64,000 nucleotides of DNA from Verrucomicrobiota bacterium (GCA_022709905.1 JAKLHY010000034.1:1-64000), one strand, 5' to 3'. Positions 50,862 through 60,547 are shown, counted from the first letter of the stretch. The notes: generated by a model not told the origin, from the letters alone. Numbers and translations are program-made.

Positions 50862-53114
50862 ATGGATCCTGTTCCGCCTCAGCCACCCTTTCCGGCTCCC
50901 AATCGTTTCAGCGATGTTTCCCGTCTTTACACCCGGATTCACCGCTATAAAGTCACCCTCGCAAAACACTGGTGGGTACCGCTTCTCTCCCTCGTGGTTG
51001 TCTTTGCTCCGGTCGCCTTCTTTGCCACCCGCGCGCCATCACTCTTTGAGTCCCGGGCCAAGATGTGGATGACCGGCAAGCTCAATCTGCCCGAAGGCCG
51101 CATCTACAGCGAGGAAGTCAGCGGTTTTCTCGCCACACAGGCGGAATTGCTCCGAAGTGAAGCGATCCAGGAACGCGCCCTCATTACGATCAGGAAACAG
51201 AATCCCACATGGACAGTCGACCCCAAGTCTCTCGAGGTCCAGATCAAGGACTCCCCTAAAAGCGCTATCCTCGAACTTAAGGCAACTGGCCCCGACCCGG
51301 AAGTTGTCCGTTCCTTCCTCAATAGTATCATGGAGGAATACCTTCTCTTCAGAAAGGATTCCCGAACCCTCTCCTCCTATACCGCCCTCTCCACCGCCAC
51401 CACCCAGATCAACGAACTCGAACGCGATATCCGCACCCAACAGGATCGGATGCGCGATTTCCAGCTCACGAACAACCTGGTTTTTCTTAAGGAACAAGGT
51501 AACAGCGCTGGAAGTTACCTCGCCCTGATCGATAAGCAGCTGGCGACCCTCCGCACCGAGTATAAACTGCTTCAACTTCTCGAGCCTGAACAACTTAAGG
51601 AAATTGCCAGCCGAAGCGCCGATCCGGGTCTGCGATCGAGCCCTCTCCCGGGAGAAAATTCCGCTCGCCAGTTGCTCATGGATATGGCGGGTCCCCAGGC
51701 CGAATACTTCAAGGCCACTCAGCAGATTGCCGTCTTTAAAGCGAAACTCGAGGAATTATCGCAGTTCCTTCGACCCCTGCATCCCAAGATCATCAAGCTG
51801 AACCAGGAGTTGGCAACGCTCGAAAAACTGGTCGACGTCTATAAGAATTTGAGCCTCACCCAGCTGGAAAGCCGTCGGCAGTCCTTGCAGCTCCAAATTC
51901 AAAACCTCGAGGCCTCCTACAAGGAATGGGACGTCAAAGCCACCGAGGCGAGTAAGCGCATCTCCGAGTTTCAACGCATGGAACTCGATCTGCAACGCAG
52001 CCAGGGACTCTACCAGCGGTTGCTCGATGTCATCCAAACCGTCGATCTGAACAAGAACCTCGCTCAGGAAACCGTCGGGATCCTGGAAAAAGCCTCCGAA
52101 CCCAAAGCGGTCAACCAGGGCATGAAAAAACTGCTCTTGGGATTGGTCGCCGGTTTGTTCGTTGGTTTTGGGCTCCTCTATCTCATCGAGATGTTCGACG
52201 ATCGCTTCGCCACAATCACCGAGTTGCGCGACCAACTCAGCGAATTGGTTCTGGGACAAATCCCCGAGATCAAACGCCGTAAAAAATCCCAGAAAATCCT
52301 CGAAATGCTGCAGCCCCAGACCGAACAGCATGTCTTCATCGAGTCGTTCCGCAACCTGCGGTCCTCCCTCCTGTTCATGTTTGAAACCGGCACCCGCCCC
52401 AAGACGATACTGATTACGAGCAGCGCCCCGTCCGAAGGCAAGTCTACCATCGCCGCTAACCTCGCCATCACCCTCGCCCAGGCCGGCGGCAAAGTCCTTC
52501 TGGTCGACGCCGACCTCCGATGCGGATCCATCCACAGTTTCTTCAATCTCCCCCTGAAACCGGGCCTCGCCGAGGTCTTATCTCAGGAAACCACCACCGC
52601 CAAGGTAGTCCAGAAAACCTCCGTTCCCAATCTCTCCGTTATTCCCGCCGGCGAAGCCAATATCAGCCCGAGTGAGCTCTTCCTGGGGCCGTCGGCCCAA
52701 GTGTTCCTCCGGGAGATCAGCCAGCAATACGATTATGTTATTATCGACAGTGTGCCCGTTCTGGCGGCCGACGACACGACCAGCCTCGCCCCCAGCATCG
52801 ATGGTGTCGTTTTCGTGGTGCGCGCCTCCTTCACCTCTGCCCGTTCCGCCCGCGAAGCTCTCGATTCCTTGCACCAACGCAACGTTCGCGTGCTTGGCCT
52901 CATCTTCAACCGCGCCATCCCTTCTTCCGGCGAGCAATATTATTACTACTACTACCGCTATTATTCCCATGCGGTCCGTGGCAAACGATCAAAGGATTCC
53001 AAAAACTACCCGCCCCCCTCGTCCCCCCAACCCGCCCGCCCAAGCCAAGAAAAGTCCCCGCCCGATCAGGCTTTTCCTGTCGCTGTGAACAGCGAAAATC
53101 CACCATCCGCCTGA
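50862..53114 (+). CDS. Polysaccharide copolymerase / tyrosine autokinase (Wzc-like)
   Basis: A 750-residue protein. A Wzz domain with N-terminal membrane helix (WVPLLSLVVVFAPVAFFAT) comes first. Long periplasmic coiled coils (~180-400) lead to a second membrane helix (LLLGLVAGLFVGFGLLYLIE). The BY-kinase domain has Walker A SSAPSEGKSTIAANLA, Walker A' LLVDADLRCGS, and Walker B YDYVIIDSVPVLAADD. The C-terminal tail has a Tyr cluster (EQYYYYYYRYYSH), the autophosphorylation site that drives oligomer cycling. It controls polymer length and export with the Wza-like protein. Confidence 0.93.
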   Translation: MDPVPPQPPFPAPNRFSDVSRLYTRIHRYKVTLAKHWWVPLLSLVVVFAPVAFFATRAPSLFESRAKMWMTGKLNLPEGRIYSEEVSGFLATQAELLRSEAIQERALITIRKQNPTWTVDPKSLEVQIKDSPKSAILELKATGPDPEVVRSFLNSIMEEYLLFRKDSRTLSSYTALSTATTQINELERDIRTQQDRMRDFQLTNNLVFLKEQGNSAGSYLALIDKQLATLRTEYKLLQLLEPEQLKEIASRSADPGLRSSPLPGENSARQLLMDMAGPQAEYFKATQQIAVFKAKLEELSQFLRPLHPKIIKLNQELATLEKLVDVYKNLSLTQLESRRQSLQLQIQNLEASYKEWDVKATEASKRISEFQRMELDLQRSQGLYQRLLDVIQTVDLNKNLAQETVGILEKASEPKAVNQGMKKLLLGLVAGLFVGFGLLYLIEMFDDRFATITELRDQLSELVLGQIPEIKRRKKSQKILEMLQPQTEQHVFIESFRNLRSSLLFMFETGTRPKTILITSSAPSEGKSTIAANLAITLAQAGGKVLLVDADLRCGSIHSFFNLPLKPGLAEVLSQETTTAKVVQKTSVPNLSVIPAGEANISPSELFLGPSAQVFLREISQQYDYVIIDSVPVLAADDTTSLAPSIDGVVFVVRASFTSARSAREALDSLHQRNVRVLGLIFNRAIPSSGEQYYYYYYRYYSHAVRGKRSKDSKNYPPPSSPQPARPSQEKSPPDQAFPVAVNSENPPSA

Positions 53115-53142
53115 GCTTGGGTTGCCCGAGTGTTTCCTGATT

Positions 53143-54162
53143 ATGCTTTCCCATCCACTGATCCTGGTAACCGGCGCCGCAGGATTCATCGGTTATCACC
53201 TCACCCACCGGCTCCTCTCGGAAGGCCGTCAAGTCATCGGCCTCGACAGCTTGAATGACTACTATGACGTCAATCTAAAACGAGCGCGACTGGCCCGGCT
53301 CGAAAACCAGAACGGCTTCCAGTTCGTCCAGGCCAACCTCGCCGACCGCGAGGCCATGGCTTCTCTTTTCGGGCGCCTTAAACCCGACTGTGTGGTCAAC
53401 CTCGCCGCTCAGGCCGGAGTCCGATACTCCCTGGTGAACCCCCACGCTTACATCGACAGCAACCTCGTGGGCTTCACCAACGTTCTGGAAGGCTGCCGTC
53501 ATCACGGGGTTAAACACCTCGTCTACGCTTCCTCCAGCTCCGTTTACGGGGCCAACAAAACCATCCCCTTTTCCGTCCATCACAACGTGGATCACCCTGT
53601 CAGCCTGTATGCCGCGACCAAGAAGGCCAACGAGCTCATGGCGCATACCTACAGCCACCTTTACGGCCTGCCCACCACCGGCCTCAGGTTCTTTACCGTC
53701 TACGGTCCCTGGGGCCGCCCCGATATGGCGCTCTTCCTCTTTACCAAGGCCATTCTATCGGACCAGCCCATCAACGTGTTTAACCACGGCAACATGCGAC
53801 GTGATTTCACTTATGTCGATGATATCATCGAAGGTGTCGTGCGCGTCATGGCCCACATCCCCTCCGGCGATTCCCAATGGCATGGCGAAACCCCCGATCC
53901 CGGGACCAGCCAGGCCCCTTATCGCGTTTACAACATTGGCAATCACCAGCCACAGCATCTGATGCGATTCATCGCCGTCATCGAAGATTGCCTCCAACGA
54001 AAAGCCCGGCTCAATTTTCTGCCCATGCAGCCCGGCGATGTGCCCGAAACCTGCGCCGACGTCGACGACCTGATGCGTGATGTCGGCTTCAAACCCGACA
54101 CCCCCATCGAAATCGGAGTCCGCCGGTTCATCGACTGGTTTCGCGACTACTACCAACTTTGA
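53143..54162 (+). CDS. UDP-glucuronate 4-epimerase-type NAD-dependent epimerase
   Basis: The ATG at 53143 gives 339 residues. The Rossmann motif is VTGAAGFIGYHL. LDSLNDYYDVNLKRARLARL is characteristic of UDP-glucuronate 4-epimerases (as is the GVRYS block in NLAAQAGVRYSLVNP). The catalytic Ser is in VYASSSSVYG, and Tyr/Lys are in SLYAATKKANELMAHTY. It probably makes UDP-galacturonate for the polysaccharide. It follows the Wzc-like gene by 28 bases. Confidence 0.88.
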   Translation: MLSHPLILVTGAAGFIGYHLTHRLLSEGRQVIGLDSLNDYYDVNLKRARLARLENQNGFQFVQANLADREAMASLFGRLKPDCVVNLAAQAGVRYSLVNPHAYIDSNLVGFTNVLEGCRHHGVKHLVYASSSSVYGANKTIPFSVHHNVDHPVSLYAATKKANELMAHTYSHLYGLPTTGLRFFTVYGPWGRPDMALFLFTKAILSDQPINVFNHGNMRRDFTYVDDIIEGVVRVMAHIPSGDSQWHGETPDPGTSQAPYRVYNIGNHQPQHLMRFIAVIEDCLQRKARLNFLPMQPGDVPETCADVDDLMRDVGFKPDTPIEIGVRRFIDWFRDYYQL

Positions 54163-54275
54163 CCGCTCATGAATCCTTCTCGCCCTTTGGACCGTTTGGC
54201 GTTGCAGGTGCGACAGGATTCTGTCCATGCCATTCCAAATCCTTGTCCCGACGCGGCAATCGAAAGGGGCTCTCC

Positions 54276-55229
54276 ATGAAGTGTTTGGTCACCGGCGGCG
54301 CCGGATTCATTGGTTCTCATCTCGCCCAGGCCCTTTGCGAGCGGGGAGCTCGCGTGGTTGTTCTCGATAACCTTTCCGCCGGAAGCCTCGATAATTTGCA
54401 GTGGACAACTGACCGACACCAGCTCGAATTCATCCAGGGCGATGTCAACGACGATTCCCTCCTGCGCCAGTGTGTCTCCGGATGCGATTGGGTCTTCCAT
54501 GAAGCGGCGATCGCCTCCGTTCCCCGATCCATTGCCGCTCCCTTGGAATCGAATCGCGACAACCTGGAGGCCGCCCTCCGGTTGATGGTTATTGCGCGTG
54601 ATGCCGGTGTAAAACGTTTTCTGTTCGCTTCATCATCCGCGATTTACGGTGACGGTGGAGCCCAGCCCAAACGCGAGTCCATGGAGCCTGACCCCATCTC
54701 GCCCTATGCGCTCCAAAAATATGCCGCTGAAAAATATGCCCAGATGTTCCATCGCCTTTACGGACTCGAAACCGTCAGCCTCCGATATTTCAACGTCTTC
54801 GGACCCCGCCAGTCCTTCGATTCACCCTATTCCGGCGTTATCGCCCGTTTCTGCACTGCCATGCTTCGACGACAGCCTCCCACCGTGTTCGGGGACGGCC
54901 TTCAGTCCCGGGATTTTGTCTACATCGACAACGTCGTCCAAGCCAACCTTCAGGCAGCGGAAGCCTCCGCCGATCAGGTCGCCGGCCGTTTCTTCAATAT
55001 CGCCGGTGGCGCCAGCGTGACGCTCCTCGACCTCATCCAAGCTGTCAACCTGTTCACCCAGCAGTCTCTCCCGGCACAATTCCTGCCAGCCCGTCCCGGC
55101 GATGTCCGATATTCCGCCGCCGATATTTCAGCCGCCCGCCAGGCCTTTGGCTATGCCCCTCAGGTCAACTGGCAGGATGGCCTGCGCGAAACGCTCCGCT
55201 TCTATGCCCCGTCGCCGTCCGTCCCGTGA
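54276..55229 (+). CDS. UDP-N-acetylglucosamine/UDP-glucose 4-epimerase-type enzyme
   Basis: The ATG at 54276 gives 317 residues. An earlier non-ATG frame adds an unconvincing N terminus. Rossmann motif CLVTGGAGFIGSHLAQAL, catalytic Ser in FLFASSSAIYGDGG, Tyr/Lys in ISPYALQKYAAEKYAQMF, and LRYFNVFGPRQ. The HEAAIASVPRSI segment resembles WbpP-type UDP-GlcNAc 4-epimerases. It likely supplies UDP-hexose(s) for the exopolysaccharide and follows the preceding epimerase. Confidence 0.85.
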   Translation: MKCLVTGGAGFIGSHLAQALCERGARVVVLDNLSAGSLDNLQWTTDRHQLEFIQGDVNDDSLLRQCVSGCDWVFHEAAIASVPRSIAAPLESNRDNLEAALRLMVIARDAGVKRFLFASSSAIYGDGGAQPKRESMEPDPISPYALQKYAAEKYAQMFHRLYGLETVSLRYFNVFGPRQSFDSPYSGVIARFCTAMLRRQPPTVFGDGLQSRDFVYIDNVVQANLQAAEASADQVAGRFFNIAGGASVTLLDLIQAVNLFTQQSLPAQFLPARPGDVRYSAADISAARQAFGYAPQVNWQDGLRETLRFYAPSPSVP

Positions 55230-55241
55230 CGGAGCGGCCTA

Positions 55242-55514
55242 AGGGTCCGTCAAGAAATAAGCTATACATTCGTTGCACTCAAATTGGCCTAGGGCAAGGC
55301 ACGAGGGAAGGAGTGTATCCGCAGCGATACTCGACCGACCGAGTAACGAAGCCCCGGGCCAATTTCAGTGCAACCCTCCGGGCGGCGGTGCTTCTTCACT
55401 CCGACGTCGTTGCTCGCTCCTTTCAGACCCACTGGGGGTATGCGCGTCGCTCGCGCCTCGTCGGAGCGAACAATCCCTCGCCGCGAATGTATAGCTTATT
55501 TTTTGACGGACCCT
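55242..55514. mobile_element. MITE-like element with 31-bp terminal inverted repeats
   Basis: The left end (55242-55272) is AGGGTCCGTCAAGAAATAAG and continues GCTATACATTCG. The right end (55484-55514) is its complement with one mismatch. TA lies at 55240-55241 and 55514-55515, as expected for an IS630/mariner-like TA duplication. Inside, a second inverted repeat (55273-55295 with 55351-55373, containing AAATTGGCC) and smaller palindromes suggest extensive folding. There is no transposase, so it would move in trans. No gene is supported in 55230-55640. Confidence 0.8.
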
Positions 55515-55679
55515 AAACGGGGATCGGTTCTCTCGATTCCCCTCAAGAGCGGAGGTCTCTTCTTACAAGTGCCAATCGAGCGCCGGCGCTTTATCGCACC
55601 GTGGCCCATGAGTGGAACTGACGCCGAGCCCTCAGAGGCTCTCTCATGTATAATAACAATCAAAAAGATTATATTATTA

Positions 55680-55708
55680 TTGACATATAATAAATATATC
55701 TTTATAAG
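55680..55708 (+). promoter_or_regulatory. Strong sigma-70-type promoter before the four-helix-bundle gene
   Basis: TTGACA at 55680-55685 and TATAAG at 55703-55708 are 17 bases apart, within an AT-rich tract unlike its surroundings. Transcription would begin near 55715, only a few bases before the ATG at 55720, so the message may be nearly leaderless. Confidence 0.6.
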
Positions 55709-55719
55709 ATTGTATTGTT

Positions 55720-56301
55720 ATGACAACTCAAGATGATCCCAAAACGTTGCGATCTGCCGTTTCTCAGCAGGCTGCGGGCAGGTCCTATTCACGGCCGGAC
55801 AATTCGCCGAGCCGTTACGAAAGGGCAGCCGAAACGGCACGGCCCGCCGTTCAGGCAGGCTCCAATTCCGGGGGAGGGGGTTCCCAGCCCCGGTTTCGGT
55901 TTGAAAAGCTGGGGGTATGGCAGGATGCGCTTCTGCTGAGCCGGCAGTGTATGGAGACGCTTCAGAAGCTTCGAGCCGAGGGGCAGACCGAATGGGCGGC
56001 TCGATTTCAGGAGGACCTTTGGCTGGTGAGCGCGTCGATCGCGGAGGGAGCGTCCCGGGGCTCGGACCAGGATTTTAACGGATTCCTGGACGACGCTCAA
56101 GGCCGGCTGATTCGGCTTGCATCCCATCTATATGTGGCGATTGAGCTGGCCTGGTTGAGCGCGAACGAGGCGGAGGGGATGCTGGACCTTATCGATCGGC
56201 TGGTGGGTCGGATATTTGCTTTGCGCCGGTCGATGAGCCAGCGGCAGGAAGCGAATGGGAGCCGGGCGCGTGGGGTATCCGCAGGCTCGGCGCAGAAATG
56301 A
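55720..56301 (+). CDS. Four-helix-bundle (S23-type) protein with N-terminal extension
   Basis: A 193-residue protein. Residues ~60-180 follow the four-helix-bundle 'S23' family: FEKLGVWQDALLLSRQCMET, then LVSASIAEGASRGSDQDFNG, then FLDDAQGRLIRLASHLYVAI. The ~58-residue N-terminal extension is Ser/Gln-rich and probably disordered. These small proteins are encoded in 23S rRNA intervening sequences or as stand-alone genes, and their function is unclear. It is convergent with thiC (11 bases between the ends), and a MITE lies upstream. Confidence 0.75.
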   Translation: MTTQDDPKTLRSAVSQQAAGRSYSRPDNSPSRYERAAETARPAVQAGSNSGGGGSQPRFRFEKLGVWQDALLLSRQCMETLQKLRAEGQTEWAARFQEDLWLVSASIAEGASRGSDQDFNGFLDDAQGRLIRLASHLYVAIELAWLSANEAEGMLDLIDRLVGRIFALRRSMSQRQEANGSRARGVSAGSAQK

Positions 56302-56311
56302 CGGGTGGGGG

Positions 56312-58186
56312 TTATGGAGAGCGGTCGTTGAGAGCGGCTGCGGTTCGCCGGAATTCTGACGCGCGTTCGGCGAGCCCTTGTTCGAGGGCTTGGTCTTCGG
56401 CCAGGCCGTGATCCCGTGCGTATTGTCGGACCTCGTCGGTAATTTTCATGGCACAGAACTGGGGGCCGCACATACTGCAGAAGCGGGCGGTTTTGGCATG
56501 TTCGTTGGGCAGCGTTTCGTCATGGAAGGCCATGGCTGTTTCGGGATCGAGGCTGAGGTTGTACTGATCATCCCACCGGAAATCAAACCGGGCCTTGCTT
56601 AAGGTATTGTCACGTTCCTGAGCGCCGGGGTGTGCCTTGGCGAGATCGGCTGCATGGGCTGCAATTTTGTAGGCGATGACGCCGTCCTTGACGTCCTTAC
56701 GGTTGGGCAGACCGAGGTGTTCTTTGGGAGTGACGTAACAGAGCATGGCGCAGCCGTACCATCCGATCATGGCGGCTCCAATGGCGCTGGTGATGTGGTC
56801 GTAACCCGGGGCGATGTCGGTGGTCAAAGGGCCCAGGGTGTAGAAGGGGGCTTCATGGCAGGCCTGGAGTTGGCGGGTCATATTTTCCTGAATGAGATGC
56901 ATGGGCACGTGACCTGGTCCTTCGATCATGGTTTGGACTTCATGTTTCCAGGCAATTTCGGTGAGTTCTCCCAGTGTTTCGAGTTCCGCGAACTGCGCGT
57001 CATCGTTGGCATCGGCAATTGCGCCCGGACGCAAACCGTCTCCGAGGCTGAAACAGATATCGTAGGAGCGCAGAATTTCGCAAATTTCCTCGAAATGGGT
57101 GTAGAGGAAATTTTCGCGGTGATGGGCCAGGCACCATTTGGCCATGATCGAACCGCCGCGGCTGACGATGCCGCAGGTCCGGCGCGCGGTGAGGGGGATG
57201 AAACGCAGGAGAACGCCGGCGTGAATCGTGAAATAATCGACTCCCTGCTCGGCTTGTTCCACCAAGGTATCGCGGAACACCTCCCAGGATAAGTCCTCGG
57301 GCCGGCCTCCGACCTTTTCCAGGGCCTGGTAAATCGGGACGGTGCCCACGGGGACCGGTGAGTTGCGCAGAATGCCTTCACGGATTTCGTGGATGTCCCG
57401 GCCTGTGGACAAATCCATGACGGTGTCGCTTCCCCACTGAATGGCCCACCTCATTTTATCGACCTCAGCCGTGAGGTCCGAAACGAGGGGGGAGTTGCCG
57501 AGGTTGGCATTAATCTTCACCAGGAAGTGACGCCCGATAATCATGGGCTCGCACTCCGGATGATTGATGTTTGCCGGAATAATGGCGCGTCCGCGAGCGA
57601 CTTCATCCCGGACGAACTCGGGCGTAATCAGGCGTGGAGCTCGAGTTTCGGAGGTCCGTGAGGCATGCGGGTGGGTGGGATTGGATCGTCCCGTGCCGGG
57701 TTCTTTCGCGTCGCTATTACCTTCCAACCGCCCCAGGTTTTCCCGGATGGCGACATATTCCATCTCAGGGGTAATGATTCCCTGTCGGGCATAATGCATT
57801 TGAGTGACCGCAGTCCCGGACCGCGCGCGCAAAGACACTCGTTTCAAGGTCGATTCCTGCGGGTGAGGACGGTCCGCGGCAGGTGTTGCCTGTGAATTCG
57901 CGGGGTTCACATCTCCTCGTTTTGTGATCCAAGGCAGCCGGAGGGGGGGCAGGCCTTCGGCCAGGCGCCTATGGAACGTCGGATCGCCCCATGGCCCGCA
58001 GGTGTCGTACAAACGGACCGGTTCATTGGCTTCCACACCTCCATTGGACAGCCGAGTGGGACTCAGAAAGACCTGGCGGAACGGCACTTGAAGATCGGGA
58101 TGCAGGTTGCCCGCGACATAGACTCGGCGGGACCTTGGAAACACCTCTGGTTTGGGACTGTCGGCTGACTGTTGATTTGCGCTCAT
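56312..58186 (-). CDS. thiC: Phosphomethylpyrimidine synthase
   Basis: A 624-residue radical SAM-like enzyme that converts aminoimidazole ribotide to HMP-P for thiamine. Motifs: MHYARQGIITPEMEYVAIRE, SGTAVTQ-type start of the core, MIEGPGHVPMHLIQENM, PFYTLGPLTTDIAPGYDHIT, and the C-terminal cluster CSMCGPQFC (residues ~570-578), which binds [4Fe-4S]. Length is normal for the long ThiC form with the N-terminal domain. A TPP riboswitch precedes it at 58376-58484. Confidence 0.96.
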   Translation of the reverse strand: MSANQQSADSPKPEVFPRSRRVYVAGNLHPDLQVPFRQVFLSPTRLSNGGVEANEPVRLYDTCGPWGDPTFHRRLAEGLPPLRLPWITKRGDVNPANSQATPAADRPHPQESTLKRVSLRARSGTAVTQMHYARQGIITPEMEYVAIRENLGRLEGNSDAKEPGTGRSNPTHPHASRTSETRAPRLITPEFVRDEVARGRAIIPANINHPECEPMIIGRHFLVKINANLGNSPLVSDLTAEVDKMRWAIQWGSDTVMDLSTGRDIHEIREGILRNSPVPVGTVPIYQALEKVGGRPEDLSWEVFRDTLVEQAEQGVDYFTIHAGVLLRFIPLTARRTCGIVSRGGSIMAKWCLAHHRENFLYTHFEEICEILRSYDICFSLGDGLRPGAIADANDDAQFAELETLGELTEIAWKHEVQTMIEGPGHVPMHLIQENMTRQLQACHEAPFYTLGPLTTDIAPGYDHITSAIGAAMIGWYGCAMLCYVTPKEHLGLPNRKDVKDGVIAYKIAAHAADLAKAHPGAQERDNTLSKARFDFRWDDQYNLSLDPETAMAFHDETLPNEHAKTARFCSMCGPQFCAMKITDEVRQYARDHGLAEDQALEQGLAERASEFRRTAAALNDRSP

Positions 58187-58375
58187 GTCTATGGCTTAAC
58201 GGGCCAGGAGTGACGCCGGGCGAAGGCGCGTGGCCTTCACGCCCCCGGAAACCAAGTCTCCGGATCCGGCGTTGCAGACTTCTGACGATTCATTTCATGC
58301 CCCGGTTTAGCCTGCCGTTTCCGATGCCCGTGAAATGATCCCCTTGGGCAAGCGATGGAGGAAGACGTTGAGTGC

Positions 58376-58484
58376 GCATTCCCTTCGCCAGCATTATCTG
58401 GATCAGGTTCCACGGGTCTTTGGCGTGCTCGCGCCAAACTCTCAGCCTTTGCCGCTTTTGCAGCGGACCGGCTCCCCGAGACAA
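58376..58484 (-). ncRNA. TPP riboswitch (THI element)
   Basis: On the minus strand the element opens with CGGGGAGCCGG and contains the conserved thi core GGCTGAGAG. GACCC and ACCTGATCCAGATAATGC follow, and it closes with GCGAAGGGAA. These are the P2/P3 and P4/P5 elements of the thiamine pyrophosphate aptamer. It lies ~190 bases upstream of the thiC start and should reduce thiC expression when TPP is abundant. The rest of 58187-58596 has no gene. Confidence 0.93.
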
Positions 58485-58596
58485 ATTCAAGCTAAGACCG
58501 ATCTTTGACCGAGTCAAGCTGTCGCAATGATTCCATTCCTCACCCGAGCAGGAGAATGGGCTTGCCGCCAGGCAAGGCCTCGATCACTCTGATTTC

Positions 58597-58884
58597 ATGT
58601 CGATCGTGGAAATTGACGTTAAATATGTGGCGAATCTGGCGCGGCTCGAACTCAAGCCGGATGAAGAGGCACGGATCGGGACGCAGCTGGGACAGGTTCT
58701 CGAGTATATGGATCAGCTCAAGCGATTGGACGTGAGCCAGGTGGAGCCCACGGCGCACGCGGCCCCTCGGGTGAACGTCATGCGACTCGACGAGGTCGGG
58801 CCCTCTCTGCCGCTATCCGAGGTCTTGCGGAACGCGCCCGCGCAAGCCAACGATCTTTTTCTGGTCCCAAAGATTGTCGAATAA
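58597..58884 (+). CDS. gatC: Asp/Glu-tRNA amidotransferase subunit C
   Basis: A 95-residue protein matching GatC along its length: VKYVANLARLELKPDEEARI, then LGQVLEYMDQLKRLDVSQVE, PTAHAAPRVNVMRLDEV, and LRNAPAQANDLFLVPKIVE. It stabilises GatAB and lies 72 bases before gatA. With GatA and GatB it converts Glu-tRNA(Gln) or Asp-tRNA(Asn) to the amide. Confidence 0.93.
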   Translation: MSIVEIDVKYVANLARLELKPDEEARIGTQLGQVLEYMDQLKRLDVSQVEPTAHAAPRVNVMRLDEVGPSLPLSEVLRNAPAQANDLFLVPKIVE

Positions 58885-58956
58885 CCCAAGGGCTGAAAGG
58901 CCCTCCCAGATGACGCCGCTTCCGAGCCCGCCACATCCCTCCATCGAAATGTTCTG

Positions 58957-60456
58957 ATGAACCGACTTACTCTTACCGACGCTGCCGCGAGTTTAAATGA
59001 CGGCAAAATCAGTTCGCGAGAACTTATGGAGTCCTGCCTTCGGCAGATCAGCCGTGTCGAAGACCGGCTGCATGCGTTTATTAGTTACAACGCAGACCGG
59101 GCCCTGGCCGATGCAACGGCTGCGGACAACGATCGGGCCAACGGGGCGGACATCCGTTCCAAGCCTTTCCTCGGCATTCCCATCGCCATCAAAGACGTCA
59201 TCGCCGTCAAAGACCATCCTTTGACGTGCGGATCTCGTATCCTGGGCAATTTCATCTCGCCGTATGATGCGACGGTGATTGAGAAACTGCGTGCCGCCGG
59301 CGCTGTGATTTTTGGCCGGCTGAACATGGACGAATTTGCGATGGGCAGTTCCACGGAGAATTCGGCGTTTGGTCCGACGCGCAATCCCTGGGATTTGGGG
59401 CGCATTGCCGGGGGATCGTCGGGGGGATCGGCGGCGGCGGTGACCGCTGATGAATGCATGGCTGCCCTAGGCTCCGATACCGGTGGATCCATCCGGCAGC
59501 CGGCCGCCCTGTGTGGTTGCGTCGGGCTGAAACCCACCTACGGACGTGTGTCGCGATACGGCCTGGTGGCTTTTGCGTCGTCTCTGGACCAGATTGGGCC
59601 GTTGACAAAGTCCGTGCGAGACGCCGCTCGATTATTGGGCGTTTTGAGTGGGGTGGATCCGCGCGATTCGACCAGCGTGCCCGAACCTCAGCTCGATTTT
59701 GAACTCGCACTCGACCGGGATGTCAAGGGAGTAAAAATCGGTTTGCCCAAGGAATATTTCATTGGCGGTCTGGATCCGGAAGTCAATGAGGCCGTCCATC
59801 AGGCCATTCGCCAGATGGAATCATTGGGGGTTGAATTCGTCGAAGTCAGCCTGCCCCACACCGAATACGCCATTGCGACTTATTACATCATTGCCACAGC
59901 CGAGGCCAGCGCGAACCTGGCCCGGTTTGATGGTGTGCGATACGGCCGGCGTGTGGAGGGATCGGATCCTTACGAGATGTATTGCCGGACCCGCGGGGAG
60001 GGTTTCGGCGCGGAAGTTAAACGCCGGATCATTCTGGGCACCTATGTGCTGAGCAGTGGATACTACGATGCTTATTATCTCCGCGCCCAAAAGGTTCGGA
60101 CCTTGATCCGCCAGGATTTTTTGAAAGCCTTCGAGAAAGTGGATCTCCTCCTGACACCGACTACTCCCACGCCGGCGTTCTGTCTCGGGGAGAAGATGGA
60201 GAATCCCCTGGAAATGTATCTTTATGACATTTTCACCTTGTCATGCAACCTAGCCGGCATTTGCGGCTTGAGTCTTCCGTGCGGATTTTCCTCGAACCCC
60301 AAATTGCCCATCGGTTTGCAGCTCTTGGGCAAACCGTTTGGGGAGGAACTCCTGCTGCGGGTCGGCCATTCTTACGAGCAATCGACTCCTTGGCATCGGG
60401 AAAAGCCCCCCGGGGAATCCCAGAGGTCCGAAGAGCCGGATCGGATCCTCTATTGA
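58957..60456 (+). CDS. gatA: Asp/Glu-tRNA amidotransferase subunit A
   Basis: A 499-residue amidase. The catalytic Lys is in PIAIKDVIAVKDHPLTCG, the cis-Ser and nucleophile Ser regions are in AGGSSGGSAAAVTADE and LGSDTGGSIRQPAALCG, and VGLKPTYGRVSRYGLVAFA completes the amidase signature. It releases ammonia from glutamine for tRNA-dependent amidation. The gatB gene is not in the following sequence; the next gene is on the opposite strand. Length is normal. Confidence 0.95.
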   Translation: MNRLTLTDAAASLNDGKISSRELMESCLRQISRVEDRLHAFISYNADRALADATAADNDRANGADIRSKPFLGIPIAIKDVIAVKDHPLTCGSRILGNFISPYDATVIEKLRAAGAVIFGRLNMDEFAMGSSTENSAFGPTRNPWDLGRIAGGSSGGSAAAVTADECMAALGSDTGGSIRQPAALCGCVGLKPTYGRVSRYGLVAFASSLDQIGPLTKSVRDAARLLGVLSGVDPRDSTSVPEPQLDFELALDRDVKGVKIGLPKEYFIGGLDPEVNEAVHQAIRQMESLGVEFVEVSLPHTEYAIATYYIIATAEASANLARFDGVRYGRRVEGSDPYEMYCRTRGEGFGAEVKRRIILGTYVLSSGYYDAYYLRAQKVRTLIRQDFLKAFEKVDLLLTPTTPTPAFCLGEKMENPLEMYLYDIFTLSCNLAGICGLSLPCGFSSNPKLPIGLQLLGKPFGEELLLRVGHSYEQSTPWHREKPPGESQRSEEPDRILY

Positions 60457-60547
60457 TTGCGGAGACCAGATTCATGCGGGTTTGCCAGGCGAAAACCCGA
60501 TGGGATTTTGCATGAACTGGGACCGTGTAAGATGGCCCGCCGGTTTT

